DNA from: Roseiarcus sp963779095
GTDB taxonomy: Bacteria > Pseudomonadota > Alphaproteobacteria > Rhizobiales > Beijerinckiaceae
DNA length: 64,000 nucleotides
Direction of reading: 5' to 3'
Assembly: GCA_963779095.1 (NCBI GenBank)
Contig: CAVZWU010000025.1
Coordinates: 124,001-188,000, forward strand
Below, in pieces: positions 22,255 to 33,967 of this stretch. Each line of letters begins with the position of its first letter. Positions within the stretch are counted from its first letter, which is position 1. The notes below the pieces were generated by a model. That model was not told the DNA's origin. It saw nothing but the letters and a program-made list of their open reading frames with translations, and did not search any database. Both the position numbers and the translations under genes were made by a program.

Positions 22255-23046
22255 TCAAGAGGCGGCGCGCCTCACGTGCTCAGCGACCAACCCAGCGACA
22301 ATCTTCGGTTTCTCGACATTCGGCAAATGACCCGCGCCCGCTATGACCTCAAAGCGCGAGGAGGGAATGAGCGCCGCCGTATCCCTAACCAAGGAGACTG
22401 GCGTGGAGCCGTCCTCATCGCCGACTAGGCATAAGGTCGGCGCTTGGATCCGTTCGGCATATGGCCGCAGGTCGGCGCGCTTCAAGGCCCCGCAGGCGGC
22501 GAGATAGCCTTGTTTCGGGGTCCGCGTCAGCATGGCGCGCATGCCGGCGAGCTCGGCGGTCCGCTCGCTGCGGAACGCGGCAGTGAACCACCGCTCGAGG
22601 ACGGAATCGGCGATCGCCTCTATGCCTCCGCGTTCAACCTCGGCCATGCGCTGATCCCAGGATTCGTCGGTTCCGATCTTCGCCGCCGTGTCGCAAAGCA
22701 CGAGCGCCGCGACGCGCTCTGGGCGCCGGCGGTAAAACTCCTGCGCGATCACGCCCCCGATGGAAAGCCCGACAATGGTTGCCCGACCCACGCCAAAGCT
22801 CTTGAGAAGCGCAGCGAGATCGTCCGCGTAGTCGGCCATGCCGCCCTCGGCAGGGCCGGATTCGGAGAGGCCGTGGCCCCGCTTGTCATAGAGGATGATG
22901 CGGAAGTCCGGCGCAAGGATCCCGGCGACCTCGGTCCAGATGCGGAAATCGGTTCCGAGCGAATTGATGAAGACGAGCGGCGGCGCGTCGCGCGGCCCAA
23001 GGTCGGAAAAGTGGACGACGAGGCCATTGGCCCTGGCGAACTTCAT
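22255..23046 (-). CDS. pcaD: Alpha/beta hydrolase, 3-oxoadipate enol-lactonase-like
   Basis: The intact 263-residue alpha/beta hydrolase has the oxyanion segment LVFINSLGTDFRIW, LYDKRGHGLSE, the nucleophile elbow GLSIGGVIAQEF, the acid segment LVGDEDGSTPV and the catalytic His in GAGHLPNVEKP. Sequence and length are those of 3-oxoadipate enol-lactonases, which convert 3-oxoadipate enol-lactone to 3-oxoadipate in the protocatechuate pathway. No other pca gene is in the window, so a hydrolase of similar fold with another substrate is possible. The 63-bp repeat lies about 110 bases upstream. Confidence 0.8.
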   Translation of the reverse strand: MKFARANGLVVHFSDLGPRDAPPLVFINSLGTDFRIWTEVAGILAPDFRIILYDKRGHGLSESGPAEGGMADYADDLAALLKSFGVGRATIVGLSIGGVIAQEFYRRRPERVAALVLCDTAAKIGTDESWDQRMAEVERGGIEAIADSVLERWFTAAFRSERTAELAGMRAMLTRTPKQGYLAACGALKRADLRPYAERIQAPTLCLVGDEDGSTPVSLVRDTAALIPSSRFEVIAGAGHLPNVEKPKIVAGLVAEHVRRAAS

Positions 23047-23157
23047 GGCGCAAGTTTCTCACGGGCCGCGAGGCGCGTCGCGGAAGGTCAACTCATAGCA
23101 GATGAAAGGGAGCGGCGCGCGCCCCGCGAGGCGCGCCCTCGGGGCTGAAACCGAGCC

Positions 23158-23220
23158 TAGCCGCAATTTTACCGGCGCCCCCTCAGGATTTCAAAGGGTT
23201 ACGACCCCGTTTAGTTCCGC
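23158..23220 (-). repeat. 63-bp dispersed repeat, copy 2 (inverted)
   Basis: The reverse complement of this segment matches 12895-12957 in its first 22 and last 25 bases. The two copies are inverted relative to each other and bracket about 10.2 kb containing metH, maeB, GT25, kup and the hydrolase. Confidence 0.85.
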
Positions 23221-23323
23221 GGCCGCCGAGGACGGAAAATGGGGCCTGGGAGCCTCCCCTCAATGCGCCCAGCGCGTAGTATATACATTGTTATCATGTT
23301 TAAACGATCTGACCCAAGCGCCG

Positions 23324-23638
23324 TCAAGGCGGGCGTTTCCCGGGCGGACCGCGACGCGCGTCGCGGAAGAACGTCCACCAGAACCAGAGGAGCGCGAGCG
23401 GCGCCCCAATATCGACGACCGCGTCGAGGCCGGGGATCGGGGTCGCCGGAATGACCAGCATGCCCGCGGCCGCCTTCGCGCCGACGCGATAGGCCAGCGC
23501 AACCAGGATCCGCTTTAGCGGATTGTCGTCCGGCAGGCACGAAATGATGACCAGAAGCGCCGCGAGCATCACGCTCATCGCGACGACGAAGACGAGCAGG
23601 TCGCGGATGATCCGTTCGACCGCGTTCAACGCCTCCAT
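23324..23638 (-). CDS. Small membrane protein, unknown
   Basis: A 104-residue protein from MEALNAVERIIRDLLVFVVA. There are two predicted membrane helices, FVVAMSVMLAALLVIISCL and, near the end, PIPGLDAVVDIGAPLALLWF. A basic tail follows (RDARRGPPGKRPP). No domain is recognised. A longer frame starting at 23707 exists but adds a Pro/Ser-rich leader without a signal. It is isolated between the repeat and the cyclase genes, which are on the opposite strand. Confidence 0.6.
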   Translation of the reverse strand: MEALNAVERIIRDLLVFVVAMSVMLAALLVIISCLPDDNPLKRILVALAYRVGAKAAAGMLVIPATPIPGLDAVVDIGAPLALLWFWWTFFRDARRGPPGKRPP

Positions 23639-23999
23639 GGGGCCTCTCCATGCGCCGGAGCGGGGACGCTCCGCCGACGCGCCGCTCAGGTGCGAGACGG
23701 GCGCCACTTCCTTTACCGTTCAGGTCGTTTGGATTCAAAGGGTTAGGACATGGTCAGGTTCGCGCCCGCAAGCTTGTCAATCCATTAGGCTCACTTTTCT
23801 GCAGCTGGCGACTGCGCCAGCGGCCCGCCGTCTCGGCGTGATTCTCAATTCTATCAGATCACTATTGCGATATAGTCCGCTCGTTGCCGTTGCGAACATG
23901 TCAGCTTCTTTTCGCGCCCTTCCTTCCCCCAGCGCTGGCGCGGCATAAGAGCGCAGACGCGCGTGATTCATGATAGCATCGCAATCTCGAGGCGGCGCC

Positions 24000-25773
24000 A
24001 TGACGGAAATGCGCAAGATCGCGGCGATCCGATGTCGTCGGCTACAGCCGGCTCGCCGGGGCGGACGAGGATCGCACCCTGGCGCGGCTGCGGGGCCTCC
24101 GCAGCGATCTGATTGATCCCGCGGTCGCTTCGCATCGCGGGCGCATCGTCAAGCGCACCGGCGACGGCAGCCTGATCGAGTTTCGCAGCGTGGTCGACGC
24201 GGTGCGCTGCGCGGTCGAGGTGCAGACCGGCATGGCCGAGCGCAACGCCGGCGTCGCGCCCGACAAGCGCATCGAATTCCGCGTCAGCATTCATCTCGGC
24301 GATGTGGTCGAGGAGGCCGACGGGGATCTGATGGGCGACGGCGTCAATATCGCCGCGCGATTGGAGAGTATTGCCAAGCCCGGCGCGATCTGTCTGTCGG
24401 AGCAGGCTTACTGGCAGGTCAAGGGACGGCTCAATCTCGCCGTTCGAGATCTCGGCCCAACCAAACTCAAGAACATTGCCGAACCGATCCGGGTCTATTC
24501 GCTCGACGTCGGCAACCCGACCCAGGCGAAGCCCGTCTCTGTTCCAGCGTCCGAAAAATCCGTCCCGCCCCGCCTTTCCATCATCGTCCTGCCGTTCGCC
24601 AATATCGGAGGCGGCGCGGAGCAGGAGCACTTCGTCGACGGCGTGACCGAGAGCCTGACGACCGACCTTTCAAGGATACGTGGAGCCGTAGTGATCGCCC
24701 GCAATACCGCGTTCACCTACAAAGGCAAGCGGCTCGATGTAAGGACGATCGGGCGCGAATTGAACGTCCGCTATGTTCTCGAGGGGAGCGTCCAGCGCAG
24801 CGGAAACCGCATGCGCGTCAACGTACGGCTTATCGACGCCGAAACGGTCAATCATCTCTGGGCCGAGCGGTTCGACAAGCCGCTCGCCGATCTTTTCGGC
24901 ATGCAGGACGAAATCGTCGCGCGCCTGGCGGGTGCGCTGAACGCCCAGCTGATCGCCGCCGAGGCGCGACGAGCGGAAAAAGCGCCGACCCCCGACTCGA
25001 TGGATTACTATTTTCAAGGTTTAGTTTGGTTCAATAGAGGCGCAACCCCTGGCAATCTAACGCAGGCGCGCAGCTTTTTTGATCGAGCGTTGTCGGCCGA
25101 CTCCCACAACATCGAGGCGCTTATTGGATCGGCCCGCCTGGACGTGCGCGAGGGCGCAAATTTCTTTGTGACCGATCCCATGGCAGCCTTCGCGGCGGCC
25201 GAAGCGAAATTGACCAAAGCCTTGTCGTCGGTCCCGGACCACGCGCGCGGGCATAGGTTGTTGGGGTACCTCGAAATATTGACCAAGCGCGCTGAGCAGG
25301 GCATCGCCAAATGCGAACGCGCGTTGGAGCTGGATGGAAATCTTGCTAGCGCCCATGCCTTTATCGGAATGGGTAAGATTATTATCGGTTGCGCCGAAGA
25401 AACAGAGGCTCACGTCGGTGAGGCCCTGCGCCTCAGTCCGCGCGATACTAATGCCCATACCTGGAAGATCTTTGCGGGCACCGCGAAGATTATTCTCGGC
25501 GATTATGAGCAGGCGGTTGCGTGGTTCCGACGGTCGATCGAGGGCAACCGAAATTATCCGACACCTTATTTCCTGCTAGCCGCTTCCCTCGCGCAGCTTG
25601 GTCGACTGGATGAGGCGCATTCCGCGGTCAAGGCCGGTCTCGTGCTCAACCCGGCCTTCACCGTCTCCCGCGCCCGCGCCGCTTGGACGGCGATGAGCGA
25701 CAACCCGACGTTTCAAGCCCAACTCCAGCCCCTTTTCGAGGGACTGCGCAAGGCTGGGGTACCCGAAGAATGA
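24000..25773 (+). CDS. Class III adenylate/guanylate cyclase-TolB-TPR protein, paralogue 1
   Basis: The ATG at 24000 opens MTEMRKIAAI. The frame then slips at about 24030 by an 8-base shortfall relative to the paralogue at 25770. It continues DVVGYSRLAGADEDRTLARL, with the first metal Asp, and then RIVKRTGDGSLIEF and VSIHLGDVVEEADGDLMGDG, the class III cyclase core (residues about 1-180). A TolB-N-like segment follows (EHFVDGVTESLTTDLSRIRG), then about six TPR-like helical repeats ending GLRKAGVPEE. The likely role is cyclic nucleotide signalling or a cyclase-like sensor. The stop overlaps the start of the paralogue (ATGA), indicating translational coupling. Confidence 0.82.
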
Positions 25774-27543
25774 TCGCCGCCCGCCGCCTCGCTGCGATCA
25801 TGGCGATCGACGTCGTTGGCTACTCGCGTCTGATGGGCGAGGACGAGGCGGGGACAGCGCGTAGCGTTCGCGAGCATCGCGAGGCGGCGCGGCCAATCGT
25901 GGCGGGATTTGGCGGCCGAATCGTCAAGACGACTGGCGACGGTCTGCTGTTGGAGTTTCCTTCGGTTGTCGGAGCCGTCGAATGCGCGATCGCAATTCAG
26001 AACCTTATGGTCGAGCGAAACAAGGAGACGCCCGAGGCCAAGCGCATCGTCTACCGCATCGGCGTCAATCTCGGCGACGTTCTGATCGAGGGCGACGACA
26101 TTCTTGGCGACGGGGTGAACATCGCAGCGCGGCTGGAAAGCCTTTGCGAGCCGGGCGGCGTGTTGATCTCTGGCGCGGCCTACGACCACGTGCGCGACAG
26201 GACCGACGCTGACTTCGTCGATCTTGGCGACAGGGACCTCAAGAACATCGCGCGGCCGGTGCGGGTCTATGCGGTGGCCCTGGGCTCGCCGAGTTCAGCG
26301 CGCGCGCCGGCCTCGGCGCCCGAAAAATCCGTCCCGCCGCGCCTGTCGATGGTCGTCCTGCCGTTCGCCGTGATCGGCGGCGATTCGGAGCAGGAACATT
26401 TCGTCGACGGGGTCACTGAAAGCCTGACGACCGATCTTTCACGGATTCGAGGCTCGTTCGTCATCGGACGCAACACCGCATTCACCTACAAGGGCAAAGC
26501 GGTCGATCTGAAGCAGATCGGCCGCGAGTTGAACGTGCGCTATGTGCTAGAGGGCAGTGTTCAGCGCGCGGGAAACCGCATGCGCTTCAATGTGCAACTT
26601 CTCGACGCAGAAACAGGCAATCACCTTTGGGCGGAGCGGTTCGACAAGCCGCTCGCCGACCTCTTCGACATGCAAGATGAAATCGGAGCGCGCCTGGCGG
26701 GCGCGCTCAACGCCCAGCTCGTTGCCGCTGAGGCGCGACGCGCGGAGAAGGTTCCGACTCCCGAACTCGATGGAGCTCTATTTTCAGGGCTTGGCTTGGT
26801 ACAATAAGGGGATAACCCCCGACAACTTGGCCCAGGCACAAAGCTTCTTCGATCGCGCGCTCGCCGTCGATCCCGACAATGTAGACGCGCTCATCGGATC
26901 GGGTGCCGCAGACTTCGTCAGGGGCGCCAGTTTGTTCGTCACTGATCCCAAGGCGGCCTTCGCGACGGCCGAAGCGAAGCTGACGACGGCCCTGTCGTCA
27001 GTCCCGGACCATGCTCGCGCGCATATGTTGTTGGGAATTGTCGACATGTGGACCAAGCGCGCGGCAGAGGGGGTTGCTGAATGTGAGCACGCGTTGGCGC
27101 TCGATCGAAATCTTGCCGCTGCCCACGCCTTTATCGGACAAGGTAAAATTTTCATCGGCCACGCCGAAGAGACTGAGGCCCACATTGCCGAGGCCCTGCG
27201 TCTCAGTCCGCGCGATACTCAGGCTTACGCTTGGATGGTTCACGTCGGCCAAGCGAAAAATCAGCTCGCCAGTTGGGAGCAAGCGGTCGCGTGGTCTCGC
27301 CGGTCAATCGAGGCCAACCGAAATTTCCCGCATGCGCATTTCATGTTGAGCGCCGCCCTCGCAAATCTTGGTCGACCCGACGAGGCGCGTTCCGCAGTCA
27401 AGGCCGGAATTGCGCTCAACCCCATCTTCTCTATCTCCGGCGCCCGCTTCTTTTGGACGGCACAGAGCGACGACTCGACGTATCTGGCCCAGCTCGAACC
27501 CATTTTCGAAGGCCTGCGCAAGGCCGGAGTTCCCGAAGAATGA
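25770..27543 (+). CDS. Class III cyclase-TolB-TPR protein, paralogue 2 (one frameshift)
   Basis: Start MIAARRLAAIMAIDVVGYSR at the ATGA overlap. The cyclase domain is complete: MAIDVVGYSRLMGEDEAGT, RIVKTTGDGLLLEFPSVVGA and IGVNLGDVLIEGDDILGDGV. It shares the TolB-like and TPR parts with paralogue 1, with the same HLWAERFDKPLADLF segment. One extra A near 26770 breaks the frame in a site (PTPxSM) that is intact in the paralogue. The second frame continues to 27543. Both proteins arose by tandem duplication. Soluble, with no membrane helix seen. Ligand and partner are unknown. Confidence 0.85.
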
Positions 27544-27553
27544 CCGCTGTGCC

Positions 27554-30233
27554 TCACGCGGTGCTCGCGGCCTTCCTGCCCAGCGCCGCCTGCGCCGCCG
27601 CGAGGCGGGCGATCGGGATGCGGTAGGGCGAGCACGACACATAGTCGAGACGCGCCGCCTCGCAAAACGCGATCGAGGCCGGATCGCCGCCGTGCTCGCC
27701 GCAAACGCCGAGCTTGAGATCAGGCCGCGTCTTGCGGCCACGCTCGGCGGCGATGGTGACGAGCTCGCCGACCCCTTCCGTGTCCAGGGTTACGAACGGA
27801 TCGGCCTTGAGCAGCCCCTTGAGGGTGTAAAAGCCGAGGAACGAGGCCGCATCGTCGCGCGACACGCCGAGCGTGGTCTGGGTGAGGTCGTTGGTGCCGA
27901 ACGAGAAGAACTCGGCCGTCTCGGCGATCTCGCCCGCGCGCAGCGCGGCGCGCGGCAGTTCGATCATCGTGCCGACGGAATAGGGGACCTTCACGCCCGT
28001 CTCCTTCGCCACGGCCTCGCCCGCAGCGACGATGATCGCCTTGACCAGATCGAGTTCGGGGCGGCCCATCGCCAGGGGAATCATGATCTCGACGGTCACC
28101 GGCTTGCCCGTCTTGCGCCCCGCCTGAATCGCGCCTTCGAAGATCGCGCGCGCCTGCATTTCCGCAATCTCCGGATAGCGGATGGCGAGGCGCACGCCGC
28201 GGAAGCCCAGCATCGGATTGAATTCGTGCAGTTCGGCCGCGCGCGCGCGCAATTTGTCGGCGCTCACCTTCATCACCCTCGCGACCTCGCTGATCTCCTC
28301 GTCAGTTTTTGGCAGGAATTCGTGCAGCGGCGGGTCGAGCAGGCGGATGGTGACCGGCAGCCCGGTCATGATCTCGAACAGTTCGGCGAAGTCCTGGCGC
28401 TGCATAGGCAGGAGCTTGGCGAGCGCGGCGCGCCGTCCCTGCTCGTTGTCGGCGAGGATCATTTCGCGCACCGCGACGATCCGCTCGCCGTCGAAGAACA
28501 TGTGCTCGGTGCGACAGAGCCCGATGCCCTCCGCGCCGAACGAGCGGGCGGCGCGCGCATCCGCCGCCGTCTCGGCGTTGGCGCGCACCTCCATGCGCCG
28601 GACCGAATCCGCCCAGCCCATGAGGGTCAAGAAATCGCCGGTCATCTCGGGCTTCACCATCGGCGCCGCGCCCGCCATCACTTCGCCCGAGCCGCCGTCG
28701 ATGGTGAGGATGTCGCCCTTCTTCAGCGTTGCGGCGCCCGCCGTCATCGTCTGCCGCGCATAGTCGATGCGGATTGAGCTCACGCCGCAAACGCAGGGCT
28801 TGCCCATGCCGCGCGCGACTACCGCGGCGTGCGAGGTCATGCCGCCGCGCGTGGTCACGACGCCTTCGGCGGCGTGCATGCCGTGAATGTCCTCAGGCGA
28901 CGTCTCGACCCGGACCAGGATCGATTTTCGTCCAGCCTGACGCAGAGCCTGCGCCTCGTCGGCGGAAAACACGATCTCGCCGCTCGCCGCGCCGGGGGAA
29001 GCGGGCAAGCCCGTGGCGAGGGCGGGCGGCTTGTTTTTCGGGTCCAGCGTCGGGTGCAGGAGCTGATCGAGCGTTGCCGGTTCAATTCGCGCCACCGCGT
29101 CCTCGCGGGAGATGAGGCCTTCGTTCGCCATCTCGACCGCAACCTTGAGCGCAGCCTTCGCCGTGCGCTTGCCGTTGCGGGTCTGCAGCATCCACAATTT
29201 GCCGCGCTCGACCGTGAACTCGAGATCCTGCATGTCCTTGTAATGCTTCTCGAGAAGCTCGGTCGTGTCGGCGAACTGCTTGAAAACGTCGGGCATCAGC
29301 GCTTCGAGCGACGGCCGGTCGGAATGGGCGCGCCTTCCGCGCCGCCTCGGTGATGTTCTGAGGCGTGCGGATGCCGGCGACGACATCCTCGCCCTGAGCG
29401 TTGACGAGAAACTCGCCGTAGAGCGCTTTGTCGCCGGTCGAGGGATTGCGGGTGAAGGCGACGCCGGTCGCCGACGTTTCCCCCATATTGCCGAACACCA
29501 TCGCCTGCACGTTGACCGCAGTGCCCCACTCGGGGGGGATATGGTTGAGACGCCGATAGGTGATGGCGCGCTGGTTCATCCATGACGAGAACACCGCGCC
29601 GACCGCGCCCCAGAGCTGGTCGCGCGGATCTTGTGGGAAGGGCTTGCCGGTCTCCTCGACGACCCGCGCCTTGTAGTCGGCGATCACGGCGCGCCAATCC
29701 TCGGCGCTGAGGTCGGTGTCGAGCGAATAGCCCTTGGCTTCCTTGTATTGTTCGAGAATGTCCTCGAAATTGTGGACGTCGACCTCGAGCACGACGTTCG
29801 AATACATCTGAATGAAGCGGCGATAGGAATCGTAAGCGAAACGCGCGTCGTTCGAGGTCCTGGCCAGCGCTTCGACCGACGTGTCGTTGAGGCCGAGGTT
29901 GAGAACCGTATCCATCATGCCGGGCATCGAGGCGCGCGCCCCTGACCGCACCGAGACAAGCAGCGGGTTGGCCGCGTCGCCGAATGCCCGTCCGGTCAGG
30001 CGGCCGACCTCGGCGACTGCGGCGTCGACCTGCGCGGCGAGGTCGGCGGGATAGGTTTTACCGTTGGCGTAGAAGTAGGAGCAGACTTCGGTGGTGATGG
30101 TGAAGCCCGGCGGCACGGGTAGTCCGAGCGAGGCCATTTCATGCAGGTTCGCGCCCTTGCCGCCGAGCAGGTTCTTCATCTCCGCCCGGCCTTCGGCGCG
30201 CTCGGCGCTGAACGAGTAAACCCACTTCGTCAT
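27554..30233 (-). CDS. ppdK: Pyruvate, phosphate dikinase (one frameshift)
   Basis: It interconverts pyruvate + ATP + Pi with PEP + AMP + PPi. From MTKWVYSFSAERAEGRAEMK, the ATP-grasp domain shows LLGGKGANLHEMASLGLPVP and SVRSGARASMPGMMDTVLNL. The phosphohistidine swivel domain has GGMTSHAAVVARGMGKPCV (His near residue 466). The PEP/pyruvate barrel has EFFSFGTNDLTQTTLG and the catalytic Cys in GVCGEHGGDP. One frame break lies near 29330 (after QNITEAARKA). The joined length of about 890 residues is normal. It ends 10 bases from the cyclase gene (convergent). Confidence 0.96.
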
Positions 30234-30268
30234 TGTCGATCCCCAATGTCCAGCGGAAGAACCCGCGC

Positions 30269-30841
30269 TCAAGCCGGGCGCAACCCCATGCCGAAGCTCA
30301 CCCATCCAACCCCGTGAAACAGGAGGTCGACGCCGAGCAGCGTGCCGATGACATAAACGCTGTCGACCGGCCAGCGACTGAAAATGATCAAGCCCAAGCA
30401 GGATCGTGACCGCGGCGGCGAGAAAGATGAGCGCGCGCGGGTGGTCGGGCGGAAGCTGCGCAGCCAGGAAGGCCCGCACCACCCCGGCGGCGATGAGAGC
30501 GCGCCAAGGACGAGCGTCAGCGCGACTGAGGCGAGGACGGGATCGACGATGCACAGGAGTCCAACGGCGAGATAGAGAAGGCCGCCGACCACCCAGAGGA
30601 AAAATCGTCCCCAGGTGCGCGAATGCATGCCGATGCCGATCTCGGTCGCGCCGGCGACCAGGAACAGAACGCCGTTAAGCGTCACCGTCACGATGGTCGC
30701 GATGAGCGAAAAGAACAGCGCCGCGACGCCGAGGACGACCAGAAGCACGCCGAACGCGGTGATCGCCGCCCATTTTTCCCTCAGGCGCTCGACGGCTTCG
30801 CCGAGACTATGCGCGCTCCCGACGTTCGACACGTTCGACAT
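30269..30841 (-). CDS. HdeD/DUF308 family membrane protein (two frameshifts)
   Basis: From MSNVSNVGSAHSLGEAVERL, the membrane segments run WAAITAFGVLLVVLGVAALF and VTLNGVLFLVAGATEIGIG, then ALIAAGVVRAFLAAQL in a second frame. The sequence returns to the first frame for SVYVIGTLLGVDLLFHGVGW. Two compensating frame breaks lie near 30495 and 30390. Six short helices with an early Trp/Gly pattern match the HdeD family (DUF308), named after the E. coli acid-resistance membrane protein. Function outside enterics is unknown. It is about 190 residues. Confidence 0.8.
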   Translation of the reverse strand: MSNVSNVGSAHSLGEAVERLREKWAAITAFGVLLVVLGVAALFFSLIATIVTVTLNGVLFLVAGATEIGIGMHSRTWGRFFLWVVGGLLYLAVGLLCIVDPVLASVALTLVLGALSSPPGWCGPSWLRSFRPTTRARSSFSPPRSRSCLGLIIFSRWPVDSVYVIGTLLGVDLLFHGVGWVSFGMGLRPA

Positions 30842-30876
30842 TGCGTTTCTCCCGGCAGCGAAGATGAGGCCAAGGC

Positions 30877-31963
30877 CTAGCGCTGGCGCTTGAGCTCGCC
30901 AAGCACTTGCGCCGCATATTCGACCATCGGCACGATGCGGCCATAATTGAGCCGAGTGGGCCCGATGACTCCGAGCACGCCGGCGATGCGATGGTCGCTG
31001 TCCCTGAGCGGCGCCGCGATCATCGACGATCCGGAGAGCGAGAACAGCTTGTTCTCCGAGCCGATGAAAATCTTGACGCCCTCGCCGGTCTCGGCGCGAT
31101 GCAGAAGCTCGATCACGTCGGTCTTGGTCTCGAGGTCGGCGAACAGCGTGCGAATGCGCTCGAGATCCTCCGAGGCGCGCACGTCGCCGAGCAGGTTGGC
31201 CTGCCCGCGAACGATCAGTTGGTCGCGCGGTCCTCCGGCGCCGGACCATGAGACAAGGCCGGCTTCGACCAGGCGGGCGGCGATGTCGTCGAGCTCCTGG
31301 CGCGCCTCGCGGCGGGCGGCTTCGATTTCCGCTGTCACTTCGGACGAGGGTGCGGCCGCGAATGCGAGCGTTGAGAAAGTTGCTGGCCTCGACCAGCGCC
31401 GAAGCGGGCATGCCGGGAGGCGTCGCGATCACGCGGTTCTCGATCGAGCCGTCCTCGGAGACCAGGATCGCCAGCGCCCGGGAGGCCTCCAGACGCACGA
31501 ATTCGACGTGCTTGAGCCGCGCGTCGGTCTTGCTGGTCAGCACCACGCCAGCGCCGCGAGTGAGTTCCGACAGCAGGCTCGTCGTTTCGGCGAGCGCGCC
31601 TTCGAACCCGCCCCCCTCCGCCGCCGCCCGCACCTGACTGTCGATGCGCGCGCGCTCCTCGCGTCCCAAATCCCCGAACTCGAGCAGCGCGTCGACGAAC
31701 AGCCGCAAGCCCTGCTGGGTCGGCAGGCGCCCGGCGCTGGCGTGCGGAGCGTAGATGAGGCCGAGCTCCTCGAGGTCCTGCATCACGTTGCGAACCGAGG
31801 CCGGCGACAGCGACATCGGCAGCATGCGCGACAGATGACGGGAGCCGACGGGTTCGCCGGTGGAGAGATAGGAGTTGACGATGTTGCGGAAGATCTCGCG
31901 CGAACGCGCGTTGAGCGTCGTCAGCGCGCTCGACTCGGCGGGACGTTCTGCGGGGGCCGACAT
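30877..31963 (-). CDS. hrcA: Heat-inducible transcription repressor HrcA (frameshifted)
   Basis: It represses groESL through the CIRCE operator. From MSAPAERPAESSALTTLNAR, the winged-helix DNA-binding part (REIFRNIVNSYLSTGEPVGS, SVRNVMQDLEELGLI, HASAGRLPTQQGLRLFVDAL) is followed by GVVLTSKTDARLKHVEFVRL. The frame changes near 31345 and continues to LGVIGPTRLNYGRIVPMVEY. Domain order and length (about 362) are standard. In many relatives hrcA precedes grpE, but here the HdeD-like gene follows. No CIRCE element was seen in front of it. Confidence 0.93.
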
Positions 31964-32034
31964 GGGGACAAGAATGGCCGGAACTCGGCCTCGCGCGCAA
32001 GGCGACGCCGCTTCACGCGCCCGCGATTGAAAAG

Positions 32035-33774
32035 ATGGCCATGAACTGCCAAACATGGCCCGCAAACGAGACGGGAAGCGAGGAGCGGCGTTGGGCGAGG
32101 GCTTTGCGATCAGGCGGACAGATTCTCATCGACCAGCTCGTCGCGCAGGGGGTCGAGCGGGTCTATTGCGTTCCGGGCGAATCCTATCTCGCCGCCCTCG
32201 ACGCGATGAACAACGCGCCGATCGAGCTCACCGTCTGCCGGCAGGAGGCGGGCGCGGCGATGATGGCGCTGACCGAGGGGCGGCTCACCGGGCGGCCCGG
32301 AATTTGCTTCGTCACCCGCGGGCCCGGCGCGACCAACGCGGCGCATGGGCTTCATATCGCCGAGCACGATTCCGCGCCGATGATCCTGTTCATCGGCCAG
32401 GTCGAGCGGGCGATGATGGGGCGCGGCGCCTTCCAGGAGATGGACTATCGCGCCCTGTTCGCCTCGACCACGAAGCTCGCGACGCAGATCGAGACCGCCG
32501 CGCAAATCCCGGAAATTGTCCAGCGCGCGTTTCACATCGCGATGCAGGGCAGGCCCGGGCCCGGTCGTGATCGCGCTGCCCGAGGACATGCTGACGGAAA
32601 TGGCCGCCGTGGCGGACGCGCCGCGCGCGGAGGCGGTTCCGATCTGGCCGGGCCTGACGCAAATGGCCGAATTGCAGAAGATGCTGTGGGCGGCGGAGCG
32701 GCCGATCGCCATCCTCGGCGGGAGCGGATGGACCAAGCGGGCGAGCGCCGCCTTCGCCCGGTTCGCCGAACGCTTCGACCTGCCGGTCACCGGCTCCTTT
32801 CGCCGCTCGAGCGCCTTCGACGGCGAGCATGACAATTTCGCCGGCGAAGTCGGCCTCTCGATCAATCCCAGGCTGAAAGCGCGGGTCGAAGCGGCCGATC
32901 TTGTCCTTCTTGTCGGCGGGCGCATGTCGGAGGCGGCGTCGCAAGGCTATACGTTGTTCGGCATTCCCGCCCCAAAGCAGCGGCTGGTGCACGTCCATGC
33001 CGACGCTCACGAGATCGGCCGCAACTACGCATCCGACCCTCGGCATCGTCGCCACGACGCCCGAGTTCTGCGCCGCCCTCGAAGGCGTCGAGCCGCCGTC
33101 GAAGATCCGCTGGTCGGCCGAGACGCGCGCCGCGCGGGCCGACTATCTCGCCTGGAGCGAGCAGGCGCCGCGCCAATCCGGGCCGGGTGCAATTGAGCGA
33201 GATCATGTTCGCGATCCGCCGTCGCTCGCCCGACGGCATCTTCACCAACGGCGCGGGCAACTTTTCGATCTGGGTCGGCCGTTTCCTGCGCTTTCGCGCG
33301 ATCGAGCAGCAATTGGGCCCGACGTCGGGCTCGATGGGCTTCGGCCTGCCGGCGGCGATCGGCGCCCAGCGCCTCTATCCAAAGCGGACGGTCGTCTGCT
33401 TCGCCGGCGACGGCGACTTTCTGATGAACGGGCAGGAATTCGCCACCGCCGTTCAATATGGCCTGCCGATCATCGTGGTGCTGATCGACAACGGCATGTA
33501 CGGCACGATCCGCATGCATCAGGAGCGCATGTATCCCGGGCGCGTCATCGCCACCGCGCTGCGCAATCCCGATTTCGCGGCCTACGCGCGCGCCTTCGGC
33601 GGCCACGGCGAAACGGTGGAGGAGACGGCCGGGTTCCTGCCCGCATACGAGCGGGCGCTGGCTTCCGGGCTGCCTTCGATCCTGCATGTCAAAGTCGATC
33701 CCGACGCGATCACGCCAACCACGACCTTGTCCGCGATCCGCGCGCAGGCGCTCAAGAAGCGCGCAAGCGTTTGA
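32035..33774 (+). CDS. ThDP-dependent acetolactate synthase-like enzyme (frameshifted)
   Basis: The N-terminal part reads VAQGVERVYCVPGESYLAAL and ICFVTRGPGATNAAHGLHIA, with the catalytic-type Glu (CRQEAGAAMMA). The central domain (AILGGSGWTKRASAAFARFA) and the ThDP/Mg site (FAGDGDFLMNGQEFATAV, then IDNGMYGTI) follow. Breaks lie near 32555, 33035 and 33180. The fold and length (about 570) are those of IlvB-like enzymes such as acetolactate synthase large-subunit homologues. No regulatory subunit gene is adjacent, so the enzyme may be a different decarboxylase or ligase. Start choice is uncertain; an in-frame TTG before RSGGQILIDQL is an alternative. Confidence 0.82.
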
Positions 33775-33789
33775 GGTCAGGCCGTGGCC

Positions 33790-33943
33790 GTCATCGCGAG
33801 CGAAGGCGAACCGATCCAGAGCGGATGCGATTAAGTCGGCCCAAGCTCGTCATTGCGAGCGAAGCGAAGCAATCCACGGGAACGTAGGGCTGGAGCGCAG
33901 GCTCTGGATCGCCACGCCCTCGCTTCCCTCCGGCTCGCGATGA
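33790..33943. repeat. Intergenic palindromic repeat
   Basis: GTCATCGCGAGC (33790-33801) is exactly inverted as GCTCGCGATGAC (33932-33943). A second inner unit, TCATTGCGAGCGAAGCGAAG, precedes CAATCCA. This is the 'cattgcgagcgaagcgaagc' type of dispersed alphaproteobacterial palindrome; a sister copy is at 44949-45076. Confidence 0.8.
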
Positions 33944-33967
33944 CGAGTCCATGAATTGCAGGGTCCC

